Origin: Helopsaltes ochotensis
Lineage: Eukaryota > Chordata > Aves > Passeriformes > Locustellidae
Assembly: GCA_013400155.1 (NCBI GenBank)
Contig: VXBM01000867.1
Location: 227,400 to 291,399 of the forward strand
DNA length: 64,000 bases
Reading direction: 5' to 3'
Both the position numbers and the translations under genes were made by a program. Shown in pieces: positions 23,709 to 37,859 of the stretch (the stretch's first letter is position 1; each line of letters opens with the position of its first letter). The notes under the pieces are model-generated. The model was not told where the DNA came from, searched no databases, and worked only from the letters and a program-made list of their open reading frames with translations.

Positions 23709-26049
23709 CCACAGTCTTTAAAATGATGACAAAAGGGACAGTTAAAATAACTTTTTATTATTTTTTTTCTAAATGATATGTAGGAAATAATTCAGGGTTG
23801 GTGAATAAAATCCAGTGAGAATAAACTTTTCTAAAAATTTCACAAGTTAAAAATTTAGTGTTCAATATTGTTTTAAAAGGAAATCCATAGCCATTCCATT
23901 TTTTTCAACACATATTTCTTTTTCATTTGTCTTAACCTTCTGAAACCGAAGAATATTTTTAATGGGATGAGCAGACTGCCCATCACATGAAGATTCCCCA
24001 TTCAGTTTGGAGATTCTCTGAAAGACAGACTGCAGTTCAAGCAGGCATTGCTGCTAAAAAAGGAGTTACTGGGTGAGACTGTATTGACTGAGTCAAGCAG
24101 GTCAGACTACGTAACTATAATGACACCTTTTGCCTTAAAAATCTATCTCTACTTGCATAAATAATACATCAAGCATTATATATGATACACAGTAATTATA
24201 TGATTAATTGTGTCTGATTTTCTTTACACGAGTTAGTCTATACTTACTAAAGTTGCTCCTTCATAAAGGTCTGATGTTTGTAAAATTGAGGATATCAAGA
24301 AAATTGTGAGTTAATGTGTTGCACAGGATTCACATTCATTAAGTGGATGATAATTTTCTGACTGATCTTCTCTTTTTCACTTGTTTTTATCCTTTTTTTT
24401 AACCCCGATTTGCTGAAAAGTAGAGACCAGGATCAACTAATAGAATTTTTTTCATGTAGAAGCTTTCATTTCTTTTCCTCTATTCCAGTTTTTCTCCAAG
24501 TTCTGAAAGGGACTCAGTGTTTACCCACCAATGTAATTACCCATGTCCTCAAAAGAGTTCAGAGCTCATTTAATCATGAAACACAACAGTTAGACTTTCA
24601 AAAATGTCCTCTTTGCGTAACTCATGTTAAGAAAACCTTATCTTTATAGATACATCTGTGCTTTGAGTCCAGCAAGGGTAAAAGGATTATAAAGACAGGA
24701 ATTAAAAACATAGATGAAATGTCACTAAGAAGAAATAATGAATTGTGAAGGTATGGGAGGAAGAAAGTTCTGCAGGAAACCACTCCTTTACCAGACTGTA
24801 ACACAGAACTGGGAGTTACGAAATGCACGAGAGTGCTCTGCTAGGCCTTGCAAAGCCAGCTGTGAGCATGAAAACTTGTTTAGGGCTCATTTCTCTGGAG
24901 ACAAAATGAGGAGCACTTCAGAGGCATCCTCCAGATTCTTCTGATATGCCAAAGGCAGGTTTGGCATTACTATTATGGGTAAAATCAAGTAAGTTACAGA
25001 GAAAGGCTGGTCAACTCATGCAGTCAGAAGCATAAATCAATGGTTTCCATTAAAGATATTGACAAAGTTTAGATAGATTTCAGAAGGAAGGAAGGATGTC
25101 AGTGATCAGAATATTTCAATAGATGTTTCAACAGAAATAACCCCTTGCAAAAGATACCAGGGAAAGGTTTGACATTTACTTCAGTGGAGTCTAGTAAAAA
25201 TCAAAGTCCAGATCTCCCCCGTTCCACCCATGGAATTTAAGCACCAATCTCCAGTTAATGTCACAAAAAATAAAAGCTTCTCTGTGATGTTACCTAATCC
25301 TGGAGATTTTTGAAACTTGTTGGAATCTTCCTGATCAACCTGAAAACTCCCAATGTCCCTCAACTTGTATACCTTCATGTTTTCAGGAGCACCTGGCTGG
25401 AAATTTGGCGCTAATTCCTACTTCAGGGCCAATGTGAAAAAAAGTTCAAGTTGAGAAGTGCCTGAGGCTGCAACTTTGTATAGTGTTTTTGTTTAATTTG
25501 GTGGTGCAGATGGCTGAGGAAATTCCTCCCCCATCTGTCATTCCTATCCCAGCATTTCAATTTGTTTTCAGTTGCTCTCTTGCAACTGTCTGTGGGCTTT
25601 ACTGTTAATGGGACTTTTACAGAGACCCCTCTTTGGAAAAAAAAATTAAAATTAAAAAATAAGTGCTTCGATATAGCTCGCTCTTACAGTCTGGTTTACA
25701 GCTTTGCTCCATGTGGAATCACATCAGAAAATTGGAGTAGGCAAAAGTCTATGATGCTAAAGCAAAAACACAATGGCAAGAGGGAGGCAAACATGGTCAA
25801 CAGGTTTTGCCATGGGAGGGGGTCACAGCACAGGTCCCCTGAGGGACGCAGCTCATCAGTTGTACCCCCAGCATGCCAAATTCCTACTGTCACTGCTGTG
25901 GACATTCCAACCCCAACGCACCTTTTGTGCAATAGTCGTAAGGACTGATTTTGCAGCCAATAGGTATCTATTTGGAGGGTTTAGGCCTTGCTTAACATGA
26001 TGGAACTACTTTTACGGTAAAGTTTAAATCAACACTAAGAGAGCAAGTG
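23709..26049. other. Unique AT-rich DNA, no gene seen
   Basis: No gene is recognised. The 128-codon frame at 25562-25948 and the minus-strand frame at 25696-25932 overlap and have no domains. An 'aaaaaaaaattaaaattaaaaaataag' stretch lies near 25639-25662. Confidence 0.55.
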
Positions 26050-26611
26050 TTTGTTTTGTCTTAGAGTTAGTTTTCATCACAGTGTCTTGTATGAGGTTAT
26101 CTGGTGGACTGGTACTGAGCACAGGGTTGATAATACAAACATTTTTTTGTTATTGCTGAACAGGGCCTTCATAGAGCCAAGGCCGTTTCTGCTTTTCATA
26201 CTGCCGTGCTGCAGAGGAGGCCAGGGGTGTCTGGGATGTTGGAGGAGCTGGGACAGATGACCCAAACTGACCAAAGGGATATTTCATACTAGATGACATC
26301 ATGCTCAGTATATAAAGTGGGGGGAGGAGGGAGAAAGGGGCATGTGTGCAGTGATGGTGTCTGTCTTCCCAAATTATAGATGATGAGGCCCTGCTCTCCT
26401 GGAGAGGGCTGAACACCTGTCTGCCCATGGGAAGCAGTGAATTGATTTGTTTTGCTTATGTGTGTGGCTTTTGCTTTCCCTATTAAAGTGTCTTTATCTC
26501 AACACATAAGTTTGCTAACATTTACCTTTGCAATTCTTTCCCCAGTCCTGCTGGTAGAGGAGTGAGTGAGCAGTTGCATGCTTGGCTACTGACTGGAGTT
26601 AAACCATGACA
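26050..26611 (+). mobile_element. Solo LTR of an avian endogenous retrovirus
   Basis: A nearly full-length LTR of the widespread avian type. The 5' end is eroded ('tgtcttagagttagttttc'). A well-kept U3 follows with 'gagccaaggccgtttctgc' and 'gacccaaactgaccaaagg', then 'gatgacatcatgctcagta', a CRE-like word next to a TATA box (tataaag, 26311-26317). Next come 'ggctgaacacctgtctgccc', a polyadenylation signal attaaa at 26482-26487, 'tgtctttatctcaaca', and the 3' end 'ttaaaccatgaca'. A second copy and internal gag-pol sequence are absent on both sides, so this is a solo LTR left by LTR-LTR recombination. A 5-bp 'gagca' repeat flanks it (26041-26045 and 26612-26616) and may be the target-site duplication, although it sits 2 bp away from the expected TG start. 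The orientation is plus. The family (ERVL or ERVK-like) is not settled by eye. Confidence 0.9.
26305..26320 (+). promoter_or_regulatory. TATA box of the solo LTR
   Basis: 'tcagtatataaagtgg' contains a TATATAAAG box. It sits just downstream of a 'tgacatca' CRE/AP-1-like word (about 26294-26301). Together they form the usual core promoter of this LTR group. Activity today is not known. Confidence 0.6.
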
Positions 26612-27283
26612 GAGCAGAATCTCTATTCTTATATCTGGAACATGAAAAAAAAAATTAGGCTCGTTAATGTTGGTCTGCCTTTCCTATGGCAGCCAAAGAT
26701 CTTAACAGCAGTAAAATATAAAACCACATATGAGGCTTTCCTTACTGAAAAATCAAAAGAATTGCTTATCCTTTTGGGGCACAAGAATGAACAGAAAGTG
26801 GGAAAGAGGAGCTGCAATGGCAATGCCTGAAGTCACGTTCTCTGGTGAGTTACACTATGCTAAACATGGGCTATAAATGCCTTGCAGCAGACTGATTTGA
26901 ATGTTTCCATGTACTGCTGACTTCCAGGTGGATATTTTCTGGCATAAAAAGTAGGTTAGAATGAAAACAGATTTGAGGAGCACGGCCTTTGTATTGAGCT
27001 GAACAGTTAAATGTGCCAAACTGTGCTTCCAGGCAAGTATTTTCAGGTCCAAGTTTGGTTCACTTCAAATGGAGATGGACTTGCAATTGGCATGAAAGAT
27101 GCTGGTACAAGGCAGTAAGTGATAGCCAAAAATTAAATCAGTTTTCTATTTAGCAGAGAGAGCAGCACTTCATGGGAGAGAAGTCCACCTTAAGGACCAG
27201 AGGCAACATTGTCTATCTCTGACAATTATCTCCTCTGCTTCATCAGGGTAAGCCACGCAAACATCTCTGAATGGCATCTTACT
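26612..27283. other. Unique DNA, no gene seen
   Basis: No repeat or gene is recognised. The frames at 26606-26830 (plus), 26629-26823 (minus) and 26855-27052 (minus) have no domains. Confidence 0.6.
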
Positions 27284-27364
27284 TGTTTTTCTCTTTTTTG
27301 TTTGGTTTTGGTTTTTTGTTTGGTTTTGGTTTTTTGTTTTTTGGTTTTGTTTTGGTTTTTTTTT
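27284..27364 (-). repeat. T/G-only tract (A/C tract on minus strand)
   Basis: Irregular mixture of 'ttttggttttgg' and 'tttttgtttgg' ending in a T run at the right-hand end. On the minus strand it is an A run followed by A/C mixtures, the same layout as the plus-strand tracts. The 94-codon minus-strand frame at 27170-27454 is its translation in part. Confidence 0.92.
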
Positions 27365-30300
27365 CCCGTGGTGTTTACCTAAGATATATGATGGGGCATG
27401 AGAGTAGAGAAAGAGAGAAACAACCCCACTTTTGAAATAATTGAAAATCCCCAAAGCTCTTCAGGATATTGGGTGATGTTATCCAGGAGTGTTTGCCTGA
27501 GGGTAGTTGTTTTTCTCGGAGGAAGCAAGGAAGTTAATTAGACTTTACTGAAGTAACAATGAAGATTTAAATCTCCTTACTTTGTTATTCATGAGCAAAT
27601 AGACTAAAGATAGTTAAACCTGATCTCACTGGGGCAACTCACCCATACATCTGGTAGCTTTTACTTCAGCAGATACTTAGCAGTTTTTCAGTTAAGCTTT
27701 TAATAATTCTTTCAGAGCCTGCTACTCATCTGGATAATCTAAATATTTATTTACATGTACATATATGTACTTAGAAAATAATTAATTGACTGATGGAACT
27801 ACTGCATGTATTTTTATACTTTCTGTGTACATATGACAATATCTTGATTTTAGTTATTTCAGGTTGGCATTGCATATTACAATACAGCCAAAGGTAACAG
27901 AAAGTACTGTGCAGTATTTTATTCTTTTCCATCACTTCTTCCTTCCAGAGCAGAATCTGATCTTAACCTGGGAAGGAGCTCAAGGGTGACCTGCACATTT
28001 CCCAGGATCAAAACCTGAGTCATGATATGAAGGTGGCAGAAAAGGTCCCTACATCACAGAGGTACATTAAGAAAAGTCACCTTTTGTTAATTTCAAGCTA
28101 GGATGATTTGCTAACTAATAAAGTCCTGCTTCGTATATTCAGTGTTTAGAGGACAAACTGCCACCAATGTAGAAATTACACTTTTCTCTGGCTGACACAC
28201 ACAAACATAATCTGCTGGCTGCTGGTTTGGAGGAGCTCGTTACTGATGTTCATGCTAGTAACCGGCCAGTCAGAAAATATTCAGGGAAATATTTTTGTGT
28301 CAGAAAAGTGCTGATGCATGGACGTGGATCCTTTTACAGGAAATTGCTGAGATAGACAGAAGTTTCTATGAGAAGGGATGCTCAGATGCACTCTGCTGTC
28401 TTATCAAAGTCAAACATTAAGAGAGAGAGAAGCTTTTTCACTTCACCTTCTCTCACCCTCAGGCCACAGGTTGACACCTTACAAGCCCTTGTGTCTGCCC
28501 TGGCCTCTGGGCACACAGCAAGGCCCCAGCACAGAGCAGGGCTCTGTCCCTCCATGGGTCTGCAGAGTCCCTTGAGGGCTTTCCCCCTAGGGCTGAGCTG
28601 CCTCCAGCACCTCCACACACTGACCTTGCTGGGGAGCCCAGTGGTATCCATGCAAAAATGTCCTGAATGTGGCATAAGGAGGGGAACCCATAACTTTTCC
28701 AAAACAGTCATAAAACAGGGAAACAGATTCTTGTTCTGCTATTACCCACAGTTTATGGAACAGATTAACCATGGTGGTTCATACCAGACAACCCCTCCCA
28801 AGACATCCAGCCAGGCAGTAACGCTTAGTACTGCATTACATTTAATGAATGTTTTGCACGGGGCTCTTTAGGCAAGCTAGACTTTTAAAATTAAGCTTTC
28901 AGTCCACACAACAGATTGAATAATTCATTCTGCTACTACATAAATGGCAGTTTACTAATTTCAGTTCCTGAACTTGAGTGTCGTAAGGAACCTTCTGGAC
29001 CATTTCTCAGCAGTCCCTCCCCACAGAGCTCTGTGGAGGCACAAATATTCCCTTCCCTGGCTCCAACCATTGCAGCCGTTTCTCATATATATGTGTATTA
29101 ATATAGACATACAGAGCACGGGCAGGGACACATCACTGCACAGAAACAGCTTGGCATACTGTATGCCGGTGGGGAGTTAAAGTAGCAAAGGGATGGTATG
29201 AATATACAATTTGGGTCCTTTTAGGAACATTCCAGACTAACAGTTTCAGATGTAGAGCCTGGCTGTGATTTTTGTTTAATTTTTTTCCACTATTGTCATA
29301 ATTCTAGAAGCGCATAAAAAATTATAAATTAAAGAAAAATAAAAGTCAGAAAGGTGATTTTTGTTAGAACATGGTAACCTGACACTCTTCACTGACACCT
29401 CCTACATTCAATGTGATTTTTCTGAAGCTGTAGAACTTGTAGTACATGGGCTTTTTCACATTTCCTTCCCACAAAGGATTCCTTCACTCTAAGATCAGCA
29501 GTGCTGTGACATGGACTTGCAACTGGGTCACTAGTAAATCCTCTCTACACCCAGGACCTCAAGGCAACACGCAGTGCAAACTCGATAATTCATGAGCCCC
29601 AGATCTGACTTGACTGTGGCTCCTGGATCCTAAGCAAGAAGGTTAAATCTCCTAGGAGCCTGCAGGGTGAACCCTGGCTGTACGGAGTTTATAGTCTCAC
29701 ATACATGGTTGGAAGCTTGTAAGGTCAGCTTTTTTCTGTGATCTTCATTCCCTTCCAACATTTGGAATTCCTGGGTCAGTCTTCCAAAGTTTACAGTTCC
29801 AGGGTAAATCTGGCAGGAAGATTCCCCCTCAGCAGATATCACAGGGCCTTCAGACTCTAAGACTAGCTGATCCTACCCTTTAGCAGCAGCAAAATTAGAA
29901 ATGCAATCAGCAGAACGGCTTCAGCAGCATGCATTCCCTCAGAACAAATAGCGTCTTTCAAAATTTGGATGTCAGTTTGCCTTTTTTTCAGATTACTTGA
30001 AATAAGCACACTGAAATTTCCTAATTGCAGATTCAGCTGACTGCTCTGCATGTCCAGTCACAAGCTGTGCAGGAGCAGTGAGGTTTTGGTGTGGAACCCC
30101 TGATCATCTCCAAGGTGTACATGGGTTCGGTTTCCAGGGAAACCCGTGGGATTCCTTTGGGACCTAAGAACACAAGAAGCACTGTTGGAGGTGCACTGAC
30201 CTGCTCCAACCTCTGATGGGTCCAAAGTAGTGACTGGGCCTTTGGACAGCTTCAAATCATATGTGTCCTGGTGATTTTCAGCCTTCAGTGCAAATTAAAA

Positions 30301-33029
30301 CCCCCGGACCACATGTGGTGCAGATGCTGGGGTTTCAGCAGCAAGGGCGTTGATCCACTGGTCTGCTTTGTATGCTGAATTGCATACAAAGATAGATGAA
30401 TTTTTAGAGGATTACAAGTATAGATAAAATCTTAGAGTTCTGAAACTCAGTCTGCACTGAAAATATCCAGGTTTGGCAAACCTGATCAGTTGTAATCTGT
30501 CAGTCCTTCAAAGCTAATTCATAAAGTGTAACAGAGAGTAACACCTCTTGAAAAAAATAAAAGGGATTTTTACAACCCATAGTGTATTTTTTTTTCTGCA
30601 TGTCAGATGAATCAAAATGGTCATTCTACTAATGATAGTGATATCCACTGAGATAAATCAGATCCAGATTCTGTCTAAATTCAGATAAAAGGCTTTTTTA
30701 AAACTTTTGTCTTTTTTAAATTTCAATTACACTGCTCACCTATCATCTTGGGCAAAAGTACACATTTATTAATAGAAAATGTTCAGAGTCAAAATCCCTG
30801 TGTGGAGTGCTGATTTCCTATATTCATAAAGAACATATTGGCAAAATTAATTTTGTTTATTACTTTTCAGGGAATCTTGTTTATTTGTGTCCTGTAGTAA
30901 TTATTTATTTATAATCACTGTATTTTAAATGTTTTGTTGTCCAGTTAAGAAGTATAATGTACGTGATTCAAACTGAAGACTCTATACCTTTGAAGGATTA
31001 AAATAAAGAAGTTAAAAAGAAGGGAAATGCAAGCACCAAGCCCCCCAGCACTTCAGTGCCCACTCCAGTGCAGTGGCAGTGGCCTGATAGATTTGCTAAG
31101 TACTCGCCATGAGATACCAACTTTCCTCCCTCCTTCCTGTAGAACATCCTTGGGCTCTTGTTCCCTCACACACATCTCTAAGGTTTGCACAGGGTGCACC
31201 AGGCCATTCTCAGATCAGTGGGATACGACAAAAAGTATTTAAATTCTGCCTTAAGACATTTGGCAAGAAAATGAGCCTGATTTGTGAATGAATAAAAAAA
31301 AACCCCAAAAAACAACCCAAACCTTGAAGATGATTCATAATTTGCAAATTATTTGTTCAAAGTCATCACTGCATATTTTTGAATAGCAAATATTTTTTAA
31401 AGATTCAGAACTCTCAGAAGTTCTGTATGAATGTATTCATACAACCCAGAAATCATCCATATTACCAAAGAATGTTACTGCAACAGTTACTCTAGTCAGC
31501 TGAATTTACTGAATTTACTGTTACTGCAGTCTGTAGGCACATACAGTGGTCGTAGCTTTGCAGTGTGGGAACCAGTGCAAAGAAATATAACATGGGCACG
31601 GTCAGCTAAAACTTTAGCTATGTAATTTTCTCTCTGAACTCATAATACTCTGGAGTGATTTCCCATAGAAGCCAATGCAAAACGTGATATCTATTTTGTC
31701 TGAGTTAAAACATGGGAATACAGCTATTATATTCCAGAGAAAGATGAGGGCAGTTAGTCAAGAAAATTTAAACAGCACGATGTTGTGGACAAAACTAGTG
31801 TCATACCAGAGTGCACTAAAAGAAGCATGTATAGTCTATAGGACACAAAATCATCTTGGTACTCTCTGCAGAACAGCTTCAACCAAGCAAATGTTCAATT
31901 TTGACCACAGGACTGCAAGGAATACAAGTATCCATCACAGGTGGGAGCAGCAGAAATTATGAGAGTTATGACCATATTGCATGATTTTCAACTATTTCCT
32001 GATATAAGTGGGATTGCTAATCTGAAAAAAAGGACCCCTTAAGAATTTTTAAATGTGTAATATGTTATTCTGAAAAGAAAGAGAAAAATAAATTTCTTTG
32101 TGTCCTTGGCAAACATAGTAAAAAGGATACAAGCTTAAGAGCAAATATTAATTCAGGAAAGCTTTCTTGGAACAGTGCAGCATTAAAAGTGATAGTCTGG
32201 AAAGACTGAAGAATTTGCACCTATCAAAAGTTTGTAAGACTGTATTAGGCAAGTGAAGGCTAGGAGTGACAGGAGAATGACATCCTGCCTTGGGACAGGT
32301 GAACTGGCTAAATGGCTTCTTCATTGAGAATCACTTTATACAATTGTCTCTTTCCTTGATTCTTTTCCTTAAGTCTACCATAACCAAAGTTTTCTGACTC
32401 CTCTTTCAAGTGCACCAGCTGCAGCCCAAAGCATCATCATCAGAAAGGTGCCGGCGTTACTGCAGCATCACTTACAACATAAGCCACAAGTACTAGAGAA
32501 TGAAAATCCATAGGCACAGGGGATGCAATTTCCAGGATGTTCATGTCATAACTGAAAAGTGTGAGGCTTTAAGTTCTGATCTGTTAGCGTCCGTATCTCA
32601 TAAACAAGCAAGGCTAAAAATATTCCCCACTTTGCTCCCCTCTTTGGGAAAGGAGCCTTGAAACCTTCACTTGATAACTCAGCTTTCAGGTAGTCTCTGA
32701 CTCAGTGAAACTTTTGGCTTGAAAGCTCCGGGAAGAGCACCTGACTTCAAAACAACTTTGTTGCCATTCAGCTATTAGGTGGAGGTTCACTGTAGCTATG
32801 CATAATACAGAGCACTGAAATCTTTGATCTTTTGTATTTCTGTTCACATTTACAGTTGTGAAATATATATACAATTCATTTCAGATGCTTATGAAACTTG
32901 TTTCCTTCAGCCTTCAGGGATGTTATATTTTCCTAATGCAAATGTATTCATTTGTTGTCATATTTCTTGATTTGGAATTGCTTTCCACAGACTGTCTCTG
33001 AAAAATAACAAGCACGCACACTTCATTAT
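27365..33029. other. Unique DNA, no gene seen
   Basis: No gene is recognised. The largest frame (28368-28871, 167 codons) covers a moderately GC-rich stretch with open frames on both strands. It has no domain, although one C-x2-C pair (KCPECG) occurs alone. A short A/C tract is at 31290-31322 and a 9-bp tandem duplication ('gaatttact' twice) at about 31502-31519. AT-rich stretches near 27740-27900 and 30660-30960 show nothing specific. Confidence 0.5.
31290..31322 (+). repeat. Short A/C tract
   Basis: A run followed by 'ccccaaaaaacaacccaaacc'. It is a small member of the A/C tract family. Confidence 0.75.
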
Positions 33030-33250
33030 TAAAATCTCCCATACCCATTACCATTAGCAGTGGAAGTTAGTGTCAGGGTTTTCTGACCGACAGTAATGTG
33101 TGAATTTATAACAAGATGTAGTACAGTCAGATTTTAGCATCCTGTCAAACATGTAAGTAGAATTTAATGTATTCAAATCCATGTTTTACAGTGCTCAAGT
33201 TTACAAGCTTATTAACATTGATGGTATGATTATGTAAACCTTTTCAGCTA
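33030..33250. promoter_or_regulatory. Possible conserved non-coding element
   Basis: Complex sequence with words such as 'cccattaccattagcag', 'gtgaatttataac', 'ttacaagcttattaacattg' and 'gattatgtaaacc' (homeodomain-like and forkhead-like sites). There is no open frame and no repeat. Inference from composition only. Confidence 0.15.
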
Positions 33251-36200
33251 TTTGTACTGAAAATACTGATAAAAATTATTTGATAGTTAATTACTTATTC
33301 TTTAGAAAAACCCTCTCTGTCTATTTCTGTTTTTCTCTCTCCCTAATTCTGTATGAGATTAATTTATTTTTTCTGTACATTATTATTCTTCAGTTCCTAT
33401 TATATTACTACTACTGTCACCAGTTACACTGAACAGCTGTACTTGAATATGAAATGACATTTTTTTTTTCCAAATCAGTAAGGGTGCAACTACAATTAAG
33501 TTTTCTTGAAGGAAAAATACAATCTGTCCACCTCCTTTATCAGGTTCATGGCTATTCAGGTAGCAAATGTTGACAAGTTTGTTCCTTTTAAATTATGTGG
33601 GGTTTTTTCTTTTTGTCTTTTTAATTATGTATTGCTTCATGAAACCTGGAGCTTTTCCTGTAATTTGTGGAACCTGTGGCATGTTTTTATTGCCTCAGAT
33701 ATGGATTACTATAATATGCTGCTCTGGTGCTTAGTGTTAGAACATTTGTGAATGGCATTTCTTGTTGAATAAAGTTTCTTTCTTATAATACGAGGTTGTA
33801 CAGGAAAAATGTGGTTTACCTCTGCTCCATAATATGCACTGACATCAAGTTGATTTTTGGGTAGAGTTTAAGATGACAGTTGCATTCAGTCCGTTGTATT
33901 CAGTCCTAACTATGCGAAAAAATTCAACCACTAGTATTGTCACCAATGTACCTGAAATTACATCCCTTAGTTTAAATGAAAAATATTCTTCAGTTAAGGT
34001 CCTGAAGGCTGGAATATCTTTGTTTGTTTGTTTTTCCTGCATTCTGATAGAGCTTCAGCTTTGTAGGTGCTTCAGAAGCTTTTACATACGTTTGTGCAGA
34101 AACATAGTAAGAATGTTGGTCATTTTGAGACAGGAGAGAGAGGAGATTGTGTGGTAGTGAAGTCAGGTTCTCCATAGATATTTGGACCTGGTGGTGGAGA
34201 ACTTGACTTTCCAAGAGTCTGAGTTTGACCTGAGCAGCCTCTGTTACAGCAAATCCATACATTTCAAATCCAGGTAGACCTCTCTAAAAAATGGCTTAGA
34301 AAGGAGAGATGCTCTGCCATCATGCTTTGTAAGGTTACCCTCTGTTTCGGGATGCTTCTTAAAACTGGGGAGTGATCAGTTCCAAGGTACTGGGAAATCA
34401 TATACCTAGCAAAGAGATAGCAAGAATCAAGTTTTGCAGGGTGACATTCGTTACACTGGAGGGACTGGGAATAGTGATGTCCCTGCTTCAGCCTGCTCTG
34501 ATCAGACAAGGTTGGGGTTATGTCTCTGTATAAGATTAATACTCTGTGCTTGAAGTACCAGATTGATTGCTTTGATAAATATAGCAAAATCAATCAATCT
34601 CTCAATCTCTCTTCCTTACAGTTTAGATTTATTACACCTAAATAGGAATTAGAATAAAACCCTTTTCTGTATTAATGAATGACTAAAACAGGCCTACCTG
34701 AACATCCAAAACCTGGGGGATTTAAGACAGAAACTAATTTACAGAGGAATTACCAGGATCTTTTCCCATTCCATGTCTTCCAACAATAGTTAAATATTTA
34801 ATTATCTTTACAAAAGCAGACATTTCTTTGCATTTGTGTTTCCAGTAGTTACGAATTCACAGAATGCAGGAATTGAGGATAATTCTGAATAATTTATTAT
34901 TTTATAGCAAACTACACTCCCTTTTTCCAGGTGCTACTTAATTTTGATCACTGAAACAGGCTTAAAGTCACATTTCTTCCAGTACTTTGCAGAAAAGTTG
35001 ACTAGGAGATCTCATGATAAACAAGCAGCTTTTTTCCATTGTGTACCCAATGGCTACATCTCTACCCTTGTTATTTCTCCTCATTTGTCATTCAGAGCAA
35101 TGTGCTTCAACACCAGTCTGACCAGCAGGTCACTGGGGCAGAATGGATTCCCTGACAAATAGGTACGGCTGGTAGCTCAAAGGAAGGCAGTGCACTGCTC
35201 CCATCCTTCCCAGCCTTACAGCTGCAGAAGTTGCTGCATAAAGGGGTCGTGGAGCTAAAGATATTTTTTTCAAGACAAAGTAAGCTAAACAGTAACAGCT
35301 GTTCATAAGCAATGAGAATTACCTTATTTTAGGGACTCCTAGAACTTAGAGGGGTTAATGTGTTGCTTCATGTAATGGTTATTTAGAACCAAAGTTGGGG
35401 AACTCTACCCACAAAATATAAATTAATTTAAAATAATACAGCAAGTAACTGTCTATGATAGCAGAAATTCAGTTCCATTGATCAATATGAGCAGATTCTA
35501 GCTAGAAATAAAAGAAACAGTGCAAATACCATGCGAGATCTTTTTGACCTCAATTGGCAATATCAGTGATGAAACTTTATGAAAGTAGAAGACTTATTTT
35601 TGTCCAGAATTATTCTGGAGATCAGGGCCCCAGAATTGTGTAAGAGCTTGCACCGGTTGAGACTCACAAAACTGATATTCTGTGTTTCTTAGCACTGCTC
35701 CTGTTCTGAACTACATCGATTACATATTATTCTGCTTCTCAGAACTGGAGAAATTAGATGTGAAAAATACTTTATAGTTCTCCTCATCCACCCCTATGAC
35801 AATGCAGAACAGCCCACACAGAATATCTATTACTGTGTTGTCCAGTCAGGTTTAAAATGTCACAACTGATGGACTTGTTTCTTTCCCTTGGGATATTATC
35901 ACAAAGCCTAATAGAATCTACTTTCAGGAAGTTTTATTCAGTGTTCAGTCTGAATTTTCCCTTAGCACAATTCAAGCTGTAAAACCTTCTAAGAAACAAA
36001 ACAATCTTTCTACCTCTTTGTAAATGTGAGAAAAATCAGAAGAGGATAATGAAAGTGCTGATATTTTCTATAAAAAATATTTTCTTACTGCTGATTTAGA
36101 AGAAAAAATACGTGTGTGTATGAATATATGTTTTTATCCCAGCCATTGTGAAACCCAAAGGATTTTTGGCAACTGACTAAAGCTGGTCCAAGTTTTAATG

Positions 36201-37859
36201 ACATACATGTTCAGAACTCCACATGAAACAGGCACGGGGCTTCAAAATGCTCACTTGTGCAGAAGATGAAGACCACATCCCTTCAGATGCTTAGAATATG
36301 GAAAAAATAATAAGCAGTGGAGAGAAGATTTCCTTTGCTTCAAGACTCATCTGGAAGTCTATCATGCTGGCCATCCTTTTGTACATGATAATTTTGGGTG
36401 GCTCTTTAGGTCAACACCAGAGACAATACATGAAAAAAGGAAGGCATGGTCTTTTCCTATCTATTTAATCCTTGTTTAAATTAATTTTCTGCACCAGTTT
36501 TATCTCATTTTTCCCTGCCTCAAGTTACTTCCTGGTCTGGTTTCAGTTTTCCTGTTTCTGTGATGAACTAGAAGGGAACTGTGCTCCCTTGGACAAGACT
36601 GAAACAAAAGTTGGTGGAAATGAGAACAGACCTGCTTTTATATAGTTTTATTTTAATGACTCAGCCTAGACATTGAAGATATGTTTATTCCCAAACAGAA
36701 TGATGTCAACAAAATGGGAGGAATTCTGAAAAATTTTTATGCTTATTTACTATTCCCAGGATTTCCTTATTCTTTATTCCTCTCTAAAATGAGATTGAAA
36801 GGCTTTGTTTGAAGGAAAGTTTTTGATATGCAGATTTTACTGGATATATGTGAGAAAAAGCAACATATTCTATGGAAAACAGGAAGGAAGATACCTATTT
36901 ACAAAACATATTTTTTGTCAAAACCAGATTTTGATGGGAGCAATTCATTTTTACATTTTACCCTCCAAAATTGTTTTATATCTAGTTGTGTACTAAAAAA
37001 CTGCTGATTTATTTCTGCCACTGTTAGGTGTAAAGAGAAAGGAAAGATTGGGACAATGGTTGGGGGGGACACTTTTCATACACTTAGATTTATTTCATTT
37101 ATTTCATTTTACTGGCAATTTAATTAATGCATTTTTGCTTTCTCAAACTTCCCGAAAAACATCAGATGAGCCTTAGGAAGGACTCAGGCTCCCATTTGAC
37201 TGCACAAAATTTCTGGACTGAGGACAGACAATTTTCCCAGTAAATCACATTAACACAACAATCCCTTTTCTAGGAATATTTACAATCAATATTCACACCA
37301 GTAAGGCGTCTGCAATGTGTATCCAACAGCAGAAGTTTGCCTTCACTACTATTAACTAATAGGAAGAGGATGTGAAATTTCAGAAGTGCCAGCACATGAA
37401 ATCTAGTTTGAATTGGAGTACTCTGTTCTCACAAAGAGGGTTAAGTACAGAAAGAGTTTTTTGTAACGAAGCAAGAAAAATCATCCTAGGGAGAGGATGG
37501 AAATTGCTTGCTGGATTTTTTGAGTCTATACAAAGATGCTAACCCCCTGGAATATGAAACCCCTGAAAGGTTATCTGAATCATAAAAGTTTGTCCCTCTC
37601 ATGTTCAAAGAAATGGAATGTTCTAATAAAAACTGGCACCTCACAGGCGTCACAACCAGCTATCCGCAGGAGCAGCAATGAGCCTTGTCTACAGCTGAAA
37701 AGCACAATCTTTCTTGCAGTGCCCATCTAAATATGTTGTTTGGACAGATTTGGGGTTTTGTATTGAACGCTCTTTGAAACCCCCAGGACATGTGATAGCA
37801 CTTAGCTCAGCAGCAAATTCTCACAGGAAACTTACGTTACATATTTTACATCCCTAATG
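33251..37859. other. Unique AT-rich DNA, no gene seen
   Basis: No gene is recognised. Overlapping frames at 33845-34593 (up to 109 codons) have no domains. A small 'caatcaatctctcaatctctc' repeat is at about 34588. Nothing else stands out. Confidence 0.55.

Noticed and set aside
28368..28871. 167-codon open frame
   Set aside because: No recognisable domain. The opposite strand is open over the same region, and there is no splice or promoter context. The single C-x2-C pair is not enough.
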